Translations under genes and position numbers: made by a program
Shown: one piece after another, positions 1 to 12,072 of the stretch
Layout: each line of letters starts with the position of its first letter
Numbering within the stretch: position 1 is the first letter of the stretch
Source: Cichorium intybus
Taxonomy: Eukaryota; Streptophyta; Magnoliopsida; Asterales; Asteraceae
DNA: 64,000 bases
Assembly (NCBI GenBank): GCA_023525715.1
Contig: CM042010.1
Location: 65,600,966-65,664,965 of the forward strand
Direction: 5' to 3'
The notes under the pieces: model-generated
The model's input: the letters and a program-made list of their open reading frames with translations, nothing else
The model's database searches: none
What the model was told of the DNA's origin: nothing

Positions 1-2743
1 ACCTTTACAATTCCATGTAAATTTATGACTTTGTTAATATTGTTCAAGACATGCAATCATCACCTGATTCCAAGTCAACTAATTCCAAAATCCTATCCAT
101 TGGATCTTTGGGCGATTCCTTTCTTGCCACAATTAATTTTATTAAGCACTCAATTCATCATGTGACTCTAAGTCAAATGATTCCAAAGTCCTGTCCAACT
201 GGACCTTTGGTTGAAGTGATTCTCATAAAATTCATTTTAACAATCATAAAGAACACAATTTACAAATCCAATCCCATTGGATGTATCAACATTCAAGTTA
301 TTACCATTTACGTCATCAACACATTCACACAACATTTCGAGGACAATTAAAACAATCATGTTTCAAAAAAAAATATTTCATTAAACCAAAATTATCCTCA
401 GAACAATGTACTATGCGAATCCATGTCGTATGTATCTATAAACTAATAACAAGAACAAATATCTAGCTTAACTCAAAAACCGCACGAGCTCCAGATCCAA
501 TCCGAATATGCTCCTGTGCGACACCATCCCGCATCCTCCAGAGTTTGTGCATACAGAGCAAATGTGTGAAACACATCCTATATCAAGGAAATGAGGATCA
601 GGTGTTCTGAATTCTAATATATTTATGAGTTTACCAAACGGTTTGGCTTTGGAGCATTTTTCCAATCTTTCCGTGACTGTGTCCTACCTTGTGGATTCCC
701 AGTTTGAAACATCGAACAACCGGTCCAGACGATCTGGATCATTTCTTGATGCACCTTAATACTGGACTCAATCCTGAAGCAGCTGAATTAATGGAACTAT
801 GCTTCTCCATGAACGATTCATACAGAGTCGACATTGAATGCACTTCCACGATTGTCTTATCCGGTTACCCTTTCTGTTCATCTGGACGAACAGATCAACG
901 AGTTGAGCTAATGCTTAACTCCCGATCCCAAAGGGAAACCAGTTTTATACTGTTCGCCTATGTATCCCTCAATCTCGGGAACACGCAAACTAGTGCTACT
1001 TCCTTCTAGCTTGCAACTTCAAGCTCTTTGAAGATCCTAGTTCGTTCCCTTTATTCAACAAGTTCACGGAACCTTTCCTGAACTAGCTGTGCTAACTTAT
1101 CAGACCCCATGAATTCTAAATCCCTGCGGAACTCGGGGTTAATGATCAATAGCATAAGGCAACAAACTTCCTTGGACTCAATAGTCAAGGAGTTATGCTT
1201 ATCACAAGCTGCTGTGTGATGCCATGTTTGGGAGCGGACACTCAGTCGGATATGGTTCGCCAGCAAAACTAAGAACTATTCTCTAATTGCAAAACCATAT
1301 CATATAGTCAAGGCCAGTCAGCCTTGCCATATTTAACAGGTGCTTTCTGAAGCTCTCAGAAATGGGTGAAGGAGGGGAAGGAGGAGAATGATACTTTCTT
1401 CAGACATATATAAAATTTGAATTTATTCGTTTAATTCATCCTTTTAAATAATTACCCAATATACATTATTTAACAAGGCTAGGATCCAAAATACCCCAAC
1501 TATGCTGTGAAGAGGGATGTCGTAGTCACAATACAGTGGTCATTAAGGTAGATAACTTTTATCAATTTCAGTCTTATGAAATTCCTAGATCTGTGAGATT
1601 CATTGAACTGTTCAATGGCATGTTTAATCTCGGATATGCCCCACCGTTTGTGACTGGGATGCCGAGGATCACAAACCGGGTGTGAATAACCATGCAAATT
1701 AGCTTGGTACTCTCGGGGTCCATTATCATCTCAAATTGATGTGCCGGTTAACCACACACGCTCCATCAACAATGATAACACCCGAGAAACCCATTGCCGC
1801 TCTTTATGAACCCCCATTGGTGTGCCGGTAACCCACACACGCTCCACCAACGTTTCATAAAGTGCAATGTGCAATTTCATGGGATAGCATCAAATTCACA
1901 TTTTTTTCTAAAGTAACTAGATTGGGAATTCTTGTACGGGTTCTAGTACTTTGATCATTATACTTTTAATGATTAAGCGGTCCTATCAAAACTGTTCGGC
2001 TAACGACCCTCCACTGATCAGGCGAGCGGTGGGTGAGAGTGAACACCCATTAGACTGCCATTTTATAGGCAGTCTCCTTATACCCACTTTATAGATCAGC
2101 TTCGTGAATGAGGCCTACTAATGATTTGACTAACCAATTTATCTTATACATATAGTATTAACCTTTAATAATATATATAAGATGTATTTTAAATCTTTTA
2201 AAATATTCCTGGTTTATCTTTTAATTTCCTGAAATTTAACTATTAAATTTCAAATTAAATTAAACCTTTAATTTGATTTAATTTATCTTTTAATTAAACT
2301 ATTAATTAAATTAATTAAATCTAGATATTTTAAACCTTTTAAAATATTTTAGGATTTATCCTTTAATTTTCGAAATTTAACCATTAAATCAAAATTAAAT
2401 TAAATCCCTTGAATTATCTTTTAATTAAACAATTAATTAAATTAATTCAAATGTAGATAGGTTTTTCCAAATTAATCAAATCAATTTAAACCTATCTTAA
2501 ACCCCTAATTATCGATTTCATAACAAACTGGGTTTAAGGTTATCCATTTAATTAACCAATTAAAGTTACCAAAAATAGAAAACCTCCTAAAACCCTAACC
2601 AGGAAAATCGAAAAAGAAGGGGGAAGGGGCTAGGGTTTCAAAAACCCTAAACCCCAAAATCGAAATCAGGCCCAAAAGATTTATAAACAATAAACCCTAA
2701 TTAGGAAAACTATTACGACCATTCAATAAGAAAACAACCAAAT

Positions 2744-2755
2744 GCTCTGATACCA
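2744..2755 (-). other. Primer-binding site (initiator-Met tRNA type)
   Basis: The minus strand reads TGGTATCAGAGC, the common plant LTR-retrotransposon primer-binding site complementary to the 3' end of initiator methionine tRNA. It sits one base from the LTR end at 2757. Confidence 0.8.
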
Positions 2756-2756
2756 C

Positions 2757-3331
2757 TGAAAGGTTTTCCGCAACCATGAACTAAATAACCTAAGTTCACA
2801 TGCAACCTAGAAAAGATCTATGTTTTCTTACTTTGAACATGTAACTAATTCCTAAAGGCCAAACAAAAATTAACTAAAAGAATAAATCAGAAAAACTAAC
2901 CTTTAGTTTTAATCTTGAAGCTAAGCAGCACAAGTTTCCTGCCTCAAATGAGATCACACCCAGGGAGCCAGAGGAAGGTCACGAAAATTCCAGAGAGAAT
3001 AATAGAATGAGCACTTATAATGAGGTCTAGGGGTCCCTATTTATAGGGAAACAAGAAACCCTAGTCGTCAGCCATTTTCCGGATTATACGTACGCGCGTC
3101 GCGGCCTTTACATTTGCGCGCCGTGCGCCGCAATTCAACTATTGAATTTGTACGACTTTAATCCCTGACTTCCTGATTAATCTAATTAATGCCACAGAAA
3201 TTAATCTAATTAATTCCTGATTAATTATTAATCAATCAATATAGTTTCTAATTAATATATTATCACTTTAATATATTAACAAACCATATCTTTTATTTCT
3301 ATTGATTTATTAATCCCATAATAAACCAACA
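2757..3331 (-). repeat. 5' LTR of the left-edge element
   Basis: Read on the minus strand the segment begins TGTTGGTTTATTATGGG and ends AAAACCTTTCA, giving the usual TG...CA ends. A TATA-like motif (TATTTATAGGG, palindromic in part) lies near 3038-3052 and would drive minus-strand transcription toward the primer-binding site. No second copy is in the window, so the outer boundary at 3331 is inferred from the TG terminus only. Confidence 0.55.
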
Positions 3332-3441
3332 TTTCTCTCTACCGAACTTTCTACCAAACCTCCAGCTATGAGGGCAACCCAAATGGACTTTGCTTCTATT
3401 AATTATGTAAATACAAATTATTAGTCATGGCTTAGACACCT

Positions 3442-3447
<6 letters not shown>

Positions 3448-3515
<68 letters not shown>
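3448..3515. repeat. (TA)n microsatellite at a truncated LTR junction
   Basis: Uninterrupted TA repeat of about 68 bp. It corresponds to the internal TA array of the matching right-hand LTR (6580-6713). The left LTR copy stops here, so the array marks the truncation or recombination point. Confidence 0.9.
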
Positions 3516-3517
<2 letters not shown>

Positions 3518-4524
3518 CGTATCACTTAATTAAAAGTGTATCAAAATATATATTTTTAGCGTTAACGTATCGTAACAATATGTTTACTTTTCGTAATTCA
3601 TCATAATAATAATATTATTATTATCTTCTATAATAACTATAGTATTATTTCATTATTTTTATCAACATATATTGTAATATTTCATGCTTTAGAGATGATA
3701 CCCTCCACTTATAATAAACGTAATTAAAAACAAATATATCTTATTTTGACATGTATTCCCCCCCTATATTTGAAAATAATAAAAGCGATAAAAGCGAGGG
3801 GCCGTAAACTCACCGTAGGGTGTTCGCGAAACTTTTCCGAAAAAAAAAACGGAGTGGCGGTCGACAGCGGCGGACGGTGGCTAGCGGCGAAGGGAGGTGG
3901 TGATTGAAAGTAGAGGAAAGGGTGGTGGTGATGATGGAGAAGTCTCCTTCTCCATCCTATTTATACTTGTTCCAAATCCTAACCTCGAAAAACATGTTGC
4001 CACCTCGTGCCGGTGTGTCGCGCATGCGTCATCCGATGGCATGCGTCGCGACATGCAGTCAGTAGGTGTTGCACATGCATCGTGACACATGGCACACATG
4101 TGTTGTTCCATGCGGCGCATTTGTGTCCATGTTTCTCGGTATTTGTGCCGTCGGAGATTCGTACGAAAGTTTTGTTGACACTAAAACATGCGTAATTTTA
4201 CGACGTTCGATTTGATATAAAATTTTTGCGTTTACGACTCCCGGTTGTCGCATATCTTTTAATTGAATTTATTATATATATATATAAAATATAACGTTTT
4301 AGAAAATACTGATTTGTCGTTTTCGGATAATTATAACTTTGTCATACGATATCCATTTTTGACGTTCTTTATGTCAAATTGTTCGCTTTTTCGAGTAGTA
4401 TTTGTTTAACTTATCATAACACTAATACGACACATCGATCATTAAAACAGTACCTTATATATTCTGTTGGTCGTTATTATGTGTTCAGGGCTTCGTTTGG
4501 GTGTCAGATTTTACAATTGTCACA
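3516..4524 (-). repeat. 3' LTR, truncated copy
   Basis: Nearly identical over about 1 kb to 6714-7762, including the shared block with the CATGCGTCG-type repeats near 4020-4100. On the minus strand it begins TGTGACAATTG right after the polypurine tract. The distal half present in the other LTR (5746-6580) is missing. Confidence 0.85.
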
Positions 4525-4559
4525 TCCTCCCCCTGTTAACAGAAATTTCGTCCCGAAAT

Positions 4560-4713
4560 TTAGCTTGCTCTAATGGTTGAAGTGACGTCGATGAATAAGT
4601 GTGGGTATTTCTGCTTCATTTGATCTTCTCGTTTCCAGGTAAATTCTGGACCTCGTCTAGAGTTCCATCGAACTTTTACTATAGGGATCTGACTTTGTTT
4701 AAGTTTCTTGATT
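4560..4713 (-). pseudogene. pol C-terminal remnant (post-integrase end)
   Basis: The minus-strand frame gives IPIVKVRWNSRRGPEFTW and then REDQMKQKYPHLF before a stop at 4560-4562. The pattern VKVRWN-RRGPEFTW-RE-MK-KYPHLF is the well-known end of plant Ty3/Gypsy polyproteins just before the polypurine tract. All upstream domains (protease, RT, RNase H, integrase) are gone. This fixes the element's class and orientation. Confidence 0.8.
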
Positions 4714-4925
4714 GGCTAAAGCTAAGGAAACTCTTTCTGCAACAATTGCCTCGACTGTTGCAGAATTGAATAAAGGGGTGTTTACTCCTATTGGTGGGAC
4801 TGGATTTGTAGTTGGTGGGGTTGGATTCGGAACTCGTCGTAAACGACTCGGAGTGGTTTGTGATTGCCTAATGGGTACAGATTCTGGTTACGCTTGGGAA
4901 ACCGGACGATTTCAGGTACTGTGTC
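4714..4925 (-). pseudogene. gag N-terminal remnant
   Basis: The minus-strand frame carries a segment reading VPPIGVNTPLFNSATVEAI followed by VAERVSLALA, the style of the proline-rich start and first helix of plant Ty3 Gag proteins. It is only about 70 codons, has a stop upstream and is fused at about 4714 to the end of pol by a large deletion. It cannot make a capsid. Assignment is by resemblance only. Confidence 0.5.
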
Positions 4926-5123
4926 GGGGAGGCATGTTTTTGTTTTTGGTAGATAAAATAAGATTTAAATGTTTAAAATTTAATTTACTCATAAACATTT
5001 AATAATAATATTATATACGCGTCATAATTTTGTACATTATTCTACAAACATAGTTATCCGATAATTGTTATCCATTATCTTACATTTATCCGTCCACTAC
5101 TTCGATTATGCCTACTTTTATTT

Positions 5124-5285
5124 TTACATATCCGTGCTATAATGAAAGCTTGCTGCTAGAGGAAGTGGGAATAGTCGTAGAGGTTCCCCTAGCGTGTAGT
5201 CTGCTAAGGGTACGTACGCATTGTATGATATTATCGAGTTAGTTTGCTGAGATATTACGAAGTCGTCGTTTTCGATTGGATCCAT
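5124..5285 (-). other. Short leader ORF, 53 codons, unknown
   Basis: A minus-strand ATG at 5285 opens 53 codons (start MDPIENDDFVISQQTN) to a stop at 5124-5126, between the primer-binding site and the gag remnant. I do not recognise it. It may be leader sequence with no product. Confidence 0.25.
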
Positions 5286-5838
5286 GGGTGCTTACCAAAC
5301 GAAAAGAATATTTTTCAAGATTTTTGTAAATAACTAAGGAAAGTCTCGGATAGCGTAATACGTATAATTATTCGTATTTGTATATGTATCCTATCAGTGA
5401 CGTTCCTAAAATTTTAAAATTTCTAAAGGTATTGATTATTTCCTTATTGGTTTGCGACATCATTTTGTCAGACCCTTTCGGTAACTCCATTCCGTAATGC
5501 ACGAAAGAGGCGGGGGGGGGGGGGGGGATGGTAGGCGCTAGGCTCTTTAACAACCGGCCCCCTTAGGGAACATTAAGGACCCTCCTATACCTCTTTAGAG
5601 CAAAATAAGAATGGATGGGCCTAATCATGACTAATGACGTCAAGTATTATAATATATATATTTTAGCTTTATAGAACCTATGACTATAGTTGTAATACCC
5701 TATGGTTTACTTAATTCTCTATAGTCAATGACTTAGATACCAATCTGTCACACGCCCGGCCAGTGGCGGAATCACCGAGCGGTAATGACGGTAAACAGTT
5801 TGTTATCACAACCATTGCACAATTTCAATATTAAACAA

Positions 5839-5959
<121 letters not shown>

Positions 5960-6575
5960 AATATTACATTGTGACCCAACGTTTGACAAAAACGTTGCCC
6001 GATTACTTTAATACATGAAGCTATCTGATTTATTGCGCAAACCAAAAAGTTCCTACAGTTCCATTTGCTCAAAACCCTCCGCATCTTTAATTGTTTACTG
6101 GGAACACAATATCACTTTGAAAAGTCAACATAAAGTTGGTGAATTTACAGGTTTTGATGAAAAATTCGGGTATCTCCGCTGTTTAAAGACATTTTTACCT
6201 TTTTATAAAAATGTCGATATTTATATATTAATTTATGGTATTTCCCACGAACAGAGCTACAGTGCTACTTAGAGTCTTATAACCGAGCTATCCTGGCGTA
6301 AAGTGGCCCCTCTTGACGTTTTGCCAAACGTCGACGGTGTACTCGAGATGTCAACACCCAAGACAGTTCAGAAGAGTCGTATATATCGACCACATGGGTG
6401 AGTTTGCCTAACTGTATATGTATACATGACATCTCTAGCCCTTCCTTCAGAAGGTTAACGGTTATAAGTTTAGGGGACTTATGACAATAACTCTAGTACC
6501 GCAATGAGCTTTTGTTGTTCGCGTATAAGTAATTTTTGTATATTTGTTTTATAAACAAAGTATACCTTATATAAA

Positions 6576-6715
<140 letters not shown>

Positions 6716-7614
6716 CGTATCACTTAATTAAAAGTGTATCAAAGTATATATTTTTAGCGTTAACATATCGTAACAATATGTTTACTTTTCGTAATTCATC
6801 ATAATAATAATATTATTATATTCTATAATAACAATAGTATTATTTCATTATTTTTATCACCATTTATTGTAATATTTCATGCTTTAAAGATGATACCCTC
6901 CACTTATAATAAACGTAATTAAAAACAAATATATCTTATTTTGACATGTATTCCCCCTATATTTGAAAATAATAAAAACGATAAAAACGAGGGGCCGTAA
7001 ACTCACTGTAGGGTGTTCGCGGAACTTTTCCAAAAAAAAAACGGAGTGGCGGTCGACAGCGGCGGACGGCGGCTAGCGGCGAAGGGAGGTGGTGATTGAA
7101 AGTAGAGGAAAGAGTGGTGGTGATGATGGAGAAGTCTCCTCCTCCATCCTATTTATACTAGTTCCAAATCCTAACCTCGAAAAACGTGTCGCCACCTCGT
7201 GCCGGTGTGTCGCGCATGCGTCGTCCGATGGCATGCGTCGCGACATGCAGTCAGTAGGTGTTGCACATGCATCGTGACACATGACACTCATGCGTTGCTC
7301 CATGCGGCACATTTGTGTCCATGTTTCTCGGTATTTGTGCCGTCGGAGATTCGTACGAAAGTTTTGTTGACACTAAAACGTGCGTAATTTTACGACGTTC
7401 GATTTGATATAAAATTTTTGCGTTTACGACTCCCGGTTGTCGCATATCTTTTAATTGAATTTATTTTATATATATATATATAATATAACGTTTAAGAAAA
7501 TACTGATTTGTCGTTTTCGGATAATTATAACTTTGTCATACGATATCCATTTTTGACGTTCTTTATGTCAAATTGTTCGCTTTTTCGAGTAGTATTTGTT
7601 TAACTTATCATAAC

Positions 7615-7704
7615 ACTAATATGACACATCGATCGTTAAAACAATACCTTATATATTCTACTAATATGACACATCGATCGTTAAAACAATACCTTATATA
7701 TTCT
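7615..7704. repeat. 45-bp tandem duplication inside the LTR
   Basis: The unit starting ACTAATATGACACATCGATC occurs twice head to tail (7615-7659 and 7660-7704). The other LTR (near 4420-4465) has it once, so this is a local duplication after integration. Confidence 0.85.
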
Positions 7705-7758
7705 GTTGGTCGTTATTACGTGTTCAGGGCTTCGTTTGGGTGTCGGATTTTACAATTG

Positions 7759-8862
<1,104 letters not shown>

Positions 8863-9010
8863 GAGTAAATTACAATTTTGGTCCCTGTGGTTTGTATGAA
8901 ATTTCATTCTTAGTCATCCTTTTGGTTTTCCACGCTCAAGGTCCCTGAACTGGTTGTTTGCTTACACATTTGGTCCCTCGTCCAAGTTAAATGACCAAAC
9001 TGCCCTTTTA
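8863..9010 (+). repeat. Left terminal inverted repeat of the BODYGUARD Pack-MULE
   Basis: Pairs as an inverted copy with about 10445-10590. Shared landmarks are ATGAAATTTCATTCTTAGTC, the CACGCTCAAGGTCCCTGAAC region and the GGTCCCTCGTCCAAG region. Confidence 0.88.
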
Positions 9011-9189
9011 TAATTTCTTTTTCATTTTTCTTTTAATGTAAACTTTATTAAATTAATTAAAAAAATAAAAAAAGTAAACAAAACGTTTCCGATGACAACT
9101 CTTCCTCACTGCTATCTTCTCCTCCACCACCACCGCCCCACCGCCACATGTCTGAAATTGAGCAGAACTAGAAAACCCACAACCACTGC

Positions 9190-10051
9190 CATTATTCAGC
9201 AATTCCCAGGTATGGTGTTGCCGACAGATCAGCAAGCATATCGTCCGGCCGACATGCTCATACCAGGCCGCCATCGATGCTCCGAACGCGAGTTCGGGTA
9301 TTTAACGGCAAGTGCGAGCAAAGTGAGGGACTTGACAGAGTTCGGGTATTTAACGACAATTGCGAGAGCCGAGAGAATGAGCGACGATGTGAAAAGATTG
9401 GATCTTGTTGGGTTCAAGAACTGATCTTTCGATCATGTCTAAATGTTCTTTCATGGTGTAAAGTGAATCATGTGGCTTCGGGCTTTTTCCAAACCCCAAA
9501 AGATCGCCAAACCTGTCACAGTCGCAGTCCGACCACCTTGGAAAGCGGTGGGGCTTGTTGCTACCGATCTTTTCTTGGAGCATCTCAACAATGGTGTTGT
9601 TCACCATGAACGGCGGCGACTGAACGGTGGTTTTATTGAGAGAAGCGACCACCTTTCGAAGTTTCACAGTCGTCTTGGACACCTCCGCCGCCAACGACGG
9701 CCGTGAGTAAAGCGTATCGGAGATTTCTTCAAGGTGTAACTTGGTAGACGTAAGACAAACGATCTTCTCCGCCTCCCCTTTCTCCAACACCAAAATGTTA
9801 CCACTTTTAATGATCGTTTCTTTCGGTGAAGAACAGTAACATGGCTTCCATTCATCTTCTACAAAGAAATCAATAATCTTGTAAACATAACACAAGATAA
9901 TATCAAGAACATCAAGCACCGAAAACACAAGAAAGCTCAAAACGCCATTAACGAACTTCCCAGTGAATCCAAGAACAGATCTCGACTTCGTCTTCCCCAT
10001 CACACCCAAATTATACACAAACCAAAGCTCTCCGCCATGATCACCACCCAC
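9190..10051 (-). pseudogene. BODYGUARD-like alpha/beta hydrolase, captured fragment
   Basis: A 233-codon minus-strand frame (10051 to 9350) contains landmarks of the BODYGUARD family, plant extracellular alpha/beta hydrolases needed for cuticle and cutin assembly: a hydrophobic N-terminal stretch, then EDEWKPCYCSSPKETI, EEISDTLYSRPSL, RWSDCDC, LLGFGKSPKPHDSLYTMKEH and HIVAHSLGS (nucleophile-elbow Ser). The family's usual stretch between RWSDC and LLGFGKSPKP, including the oxyanion-region motif, is missing. After HSLGS the frame shifts: KYPNSVKSLTLLA appears near 9330-9360 in another frame and WYEHVGRTICLLICRQHH near 9200-9260. The C-terminal third with the remaining catalytic residues is absent, so it is not a working enzyme. 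A better start may be the Met at 10000. It lies wholly inside the MULE. Confidence 0.88.
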
Positions 10052-10444
10052 ATGAAGTCTTTAAAGGTTTTAAAGTGTAAAAAGATTAGGCGAGAGTTAC
10101 AAAGCAAGCTTCATGTGGTAAAAATCTAAAAATGGCAGCTTGCAAAGAATCAGAAACCGAAAGGAGAAATGTGGATGTAATCGATGTCGAATGAAGCTAA
10201 GAGTGAAATGTGGATGTAATCGAAGTCGAATGAAGCCAAGGTAAAGGTTGGAAAAATTCTTGGAGTCTACAGGGACAGTTCCAAAACCAAAAGATGGTTG
10301 CCGGCGGTGTGAGAGAGAGACAGACGGAGAGTTCGGAGGGAAGTCAGAGAGTTCATTGCCGGGGTGGGGGTGGAGGGTTTGGCTGAATTTCTTTTTTTTT
10401 AATTACCAAAATAATAATATTTCAAAAGAAAAAAAAGAAATTAA

Positions 10445-10590
10445 AAAGGGTATATTGGTTATTTTACCTGGCCAAGGGACCAATAGTGTAATCAAAAGTG
10501 TAGTTCAGGGACCATCAACGTGGAAAAACGAAACGATGACCAAAAATGAAATTTCATGCAAACCACAGGGACCAAAATTGTAATTTACTC
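10445..10590 (-). repeat. Right terminal inverted repeat of the BODYGUARD Pack-MULE
   Basis: Inverted partner of 8863-9010, ending at the 9-bp target duplication TAGAATTAA. Confidence 0.88.
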
Positions 10591-10980
10591 TAGAATTAAT
10601 AAAAATATTATTCAAAGGAGTACACGGGATAATCCAAAACAAAAGACATTGTAACCCTTTTAGAATAATTAAATAATCATTTAAAAATTAAAACTTATAC
10701 ACTTGATTATAATAGTATCCTTAAGTCGTCTAAACAGTATCCTAATAATGGTGGGGGAAAATAAACCATTTAATTAAATAATTTCTATGTACGCACTAAT
10801 TAATAACTTTACCTTGATAATTCAAACCCAATGACCATATCGATTGTCTTTATCATTAACGAGTTGAAAAGCGAGAATCCTTCAAAAGTATTTCCAAACA
10901 CTCAAACACGACGGAAGCGCCCAAGTTCTTCAGTTAAAGCAAATAATCATTGAAGCCCACATTTTTCTGCTGAAGAACTT
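10591..10980. other. Upstream region of the DUF707 gene
   Basis: AT-rich, probably promoter sequence. I could not fix a TATA box or transcription start. Confidence 0.4.
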
Positions 10981-11115
10981 CACGACGAACACTCTTCCCA
11001 CAATCACGTTTCTCCTACGAGCTCTTGATTCACGAAATCTTCAAGATTAGAGTTGTTAAACCCACATTGGTTTCCTCGAAATATTTGTGGGTTTATTCGC
11101 AAAAGCAGTTTTCAG
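10981..11115 (+). other. Probable non-coding first exon (5' UTR) of the DUF707 gene
   Basis: Pyrimidine-rich leader-like sequence ends at a good splice donor (TTTTCAG|GTACTC at 11115/11116). The next acceptor in phase with the gene is TTTTACCGCAG ending at 12033, giving a first intron of about 0.9 kb inside the 5' UTR, a common layout in plants. The 5' boundary is arbitrary. Confidence 0.45.
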
Positions 11116-12034
11116 GTACTCTTTTATGCAAAAGTCACTTGCTTTTTATATGTGTGTGTATGTTTTTGTTTGCCATAACAGTGAATGGAGCAGGTGATAT
11201 AGTGCAGGAAAGGTGTTTAAATGTTTAAAGAAATTAATATTGTGAATTGAATGTAAGCAAAATCGAGGTTTTTCTTTTGATTCTCCATGGGAAAGAGCTA
11301 GGGTTTCTGAATCGTTTTATAGTTTATGGTATAATGGTACATCATTTTTCTTGAATCATGTGGGTTTTTTTTATTTGTGATGTTTGTTATTCTGGGTGTT
11401 GGGAAAATTTCAATATCGATGTTCAAATTGTTTATAATTAGTCCATTCGTCAAAGTTGGTTGCGTCTATATAGAAACTAAAGAAGTAAATCATATATCTT
11501 GTCTTTTGGGAATCTTAATTGGTTTGTTTTTGTGTGAAATTTCGTTAAAGAATTAAGTTCAAGATTGCATTTAAGTTTTTCTGGGATTCTTTGTTCTTGT
11601 TTTCCGTCTTTGTAGTTTGTATTTGTCCCACAACTTATTTTAAGGATCTTTATTGATCAATCAATCTTTATCTTGTTCATTTAAATAAGTATTTGTGTGA
11701 AAAAACGGTGAAAAATTGAAGTTATTGCATGCGGGATTGTAAGTAATATTCAAGAAAACAACCATGAACTCAATAACTTGACCTATTTTCTTGATCATCT
11801 AGTTGCTTTTTTGTAGTTCTTGAAGAGAAAAAACTATGCACTTTGGTCCAAAATCTAATTCAATCCTCAAATTACATGAAAAGGTCTTTTTCTTGTTAGT
11901 TTATTGTGAATTAAAAAGCTTGTAGGTTTCAAAACGGTTTCTTGATTGTTGTTGTGGCATATTCAAATATTGTTTTGCTGATGTAAGCTGTCTTTTTGTC
12001 ATTTCTTGATTGGCTGCTTTGGTTTTACCGCAGA

Positions 12035-12061
12035 ATGCAAGCAAATTTTGGAGTTTTATAA
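12035..12061 (+). other. Upstream ORF in the DUF707 5' leader
   Basis: The first ATG after the presumed leader splice opens a frame of only 8 codons (MQANFGVL, stop) that ends 11 bp before the main ATG at 12073. It could reduce translation of the main frame; effect unknown. Confidence 0.5.
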
Positions 12062-12072
12062 ATCGTGTCACT

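Larger units (their letters stand above)
1..3331 (-). mobile_element. 5' portion of a minus-strand LTR retroelement (runs off the window)
   Basis: A typical plant primer-binding site lies on the minus strand at 2744-2755, directly next to an LTR-like segment at 2757-3331. Everything to its left (1-2743) is therefore internal leader or body sequence. I found no gag, protease, integrase or RT motif in these 2.7 kb in any frame; the longest open stretch, near 689-1009, resembles nothing I know. The region is AT-rich with repeated AAATTAAATTAATT-type runs at 2160-2600. It could be a long 5' leader or a large non-autonomous (LARD-like) element. The other LTR is outside the window, so no target duplication can be checked. 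Confidence 0.6.
8863..10590. mobile_element. Mutator-like element with captured gene (Pack-MULE), BODYGUARD cargo
   Basis: Long inverted termini, about 130 bp each, begin GAGTAAATTACAATTTTGG at 8863 and end with the complement at 10590. They carry the TGGTCCCTGTGGTTTG-like motif frequent in eudicot MULE ends. A perfect 9-bp target duplication TAGAATTAA flanks it (8854-8862 and 10591-10599), which is diagnostic for the Mutator superfamily. No transposase is inside, so it is non-autonomous. The cargo is an alpha/beta-hydrolase gene fragment on the minus strand. Confidence 0.92.

Noticed and set aside
689..1009. 106-codon open frame as a possible gene
   Set aside because: No recognisable motif or supporting exon; it lies in the leader or interior of a retroelement.
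4712..5002. Plus-strand 96-codon open frame
   Set aside because: It is the shadow of the minus-strand gag remnant; the glycine-rich product matches nothing known to me.
9092..9706. Plus-strand open frames across the first Pack-MULE
   Set aside because: The minus strand holds the BODYGUARD motifs; these are antisense shadows.
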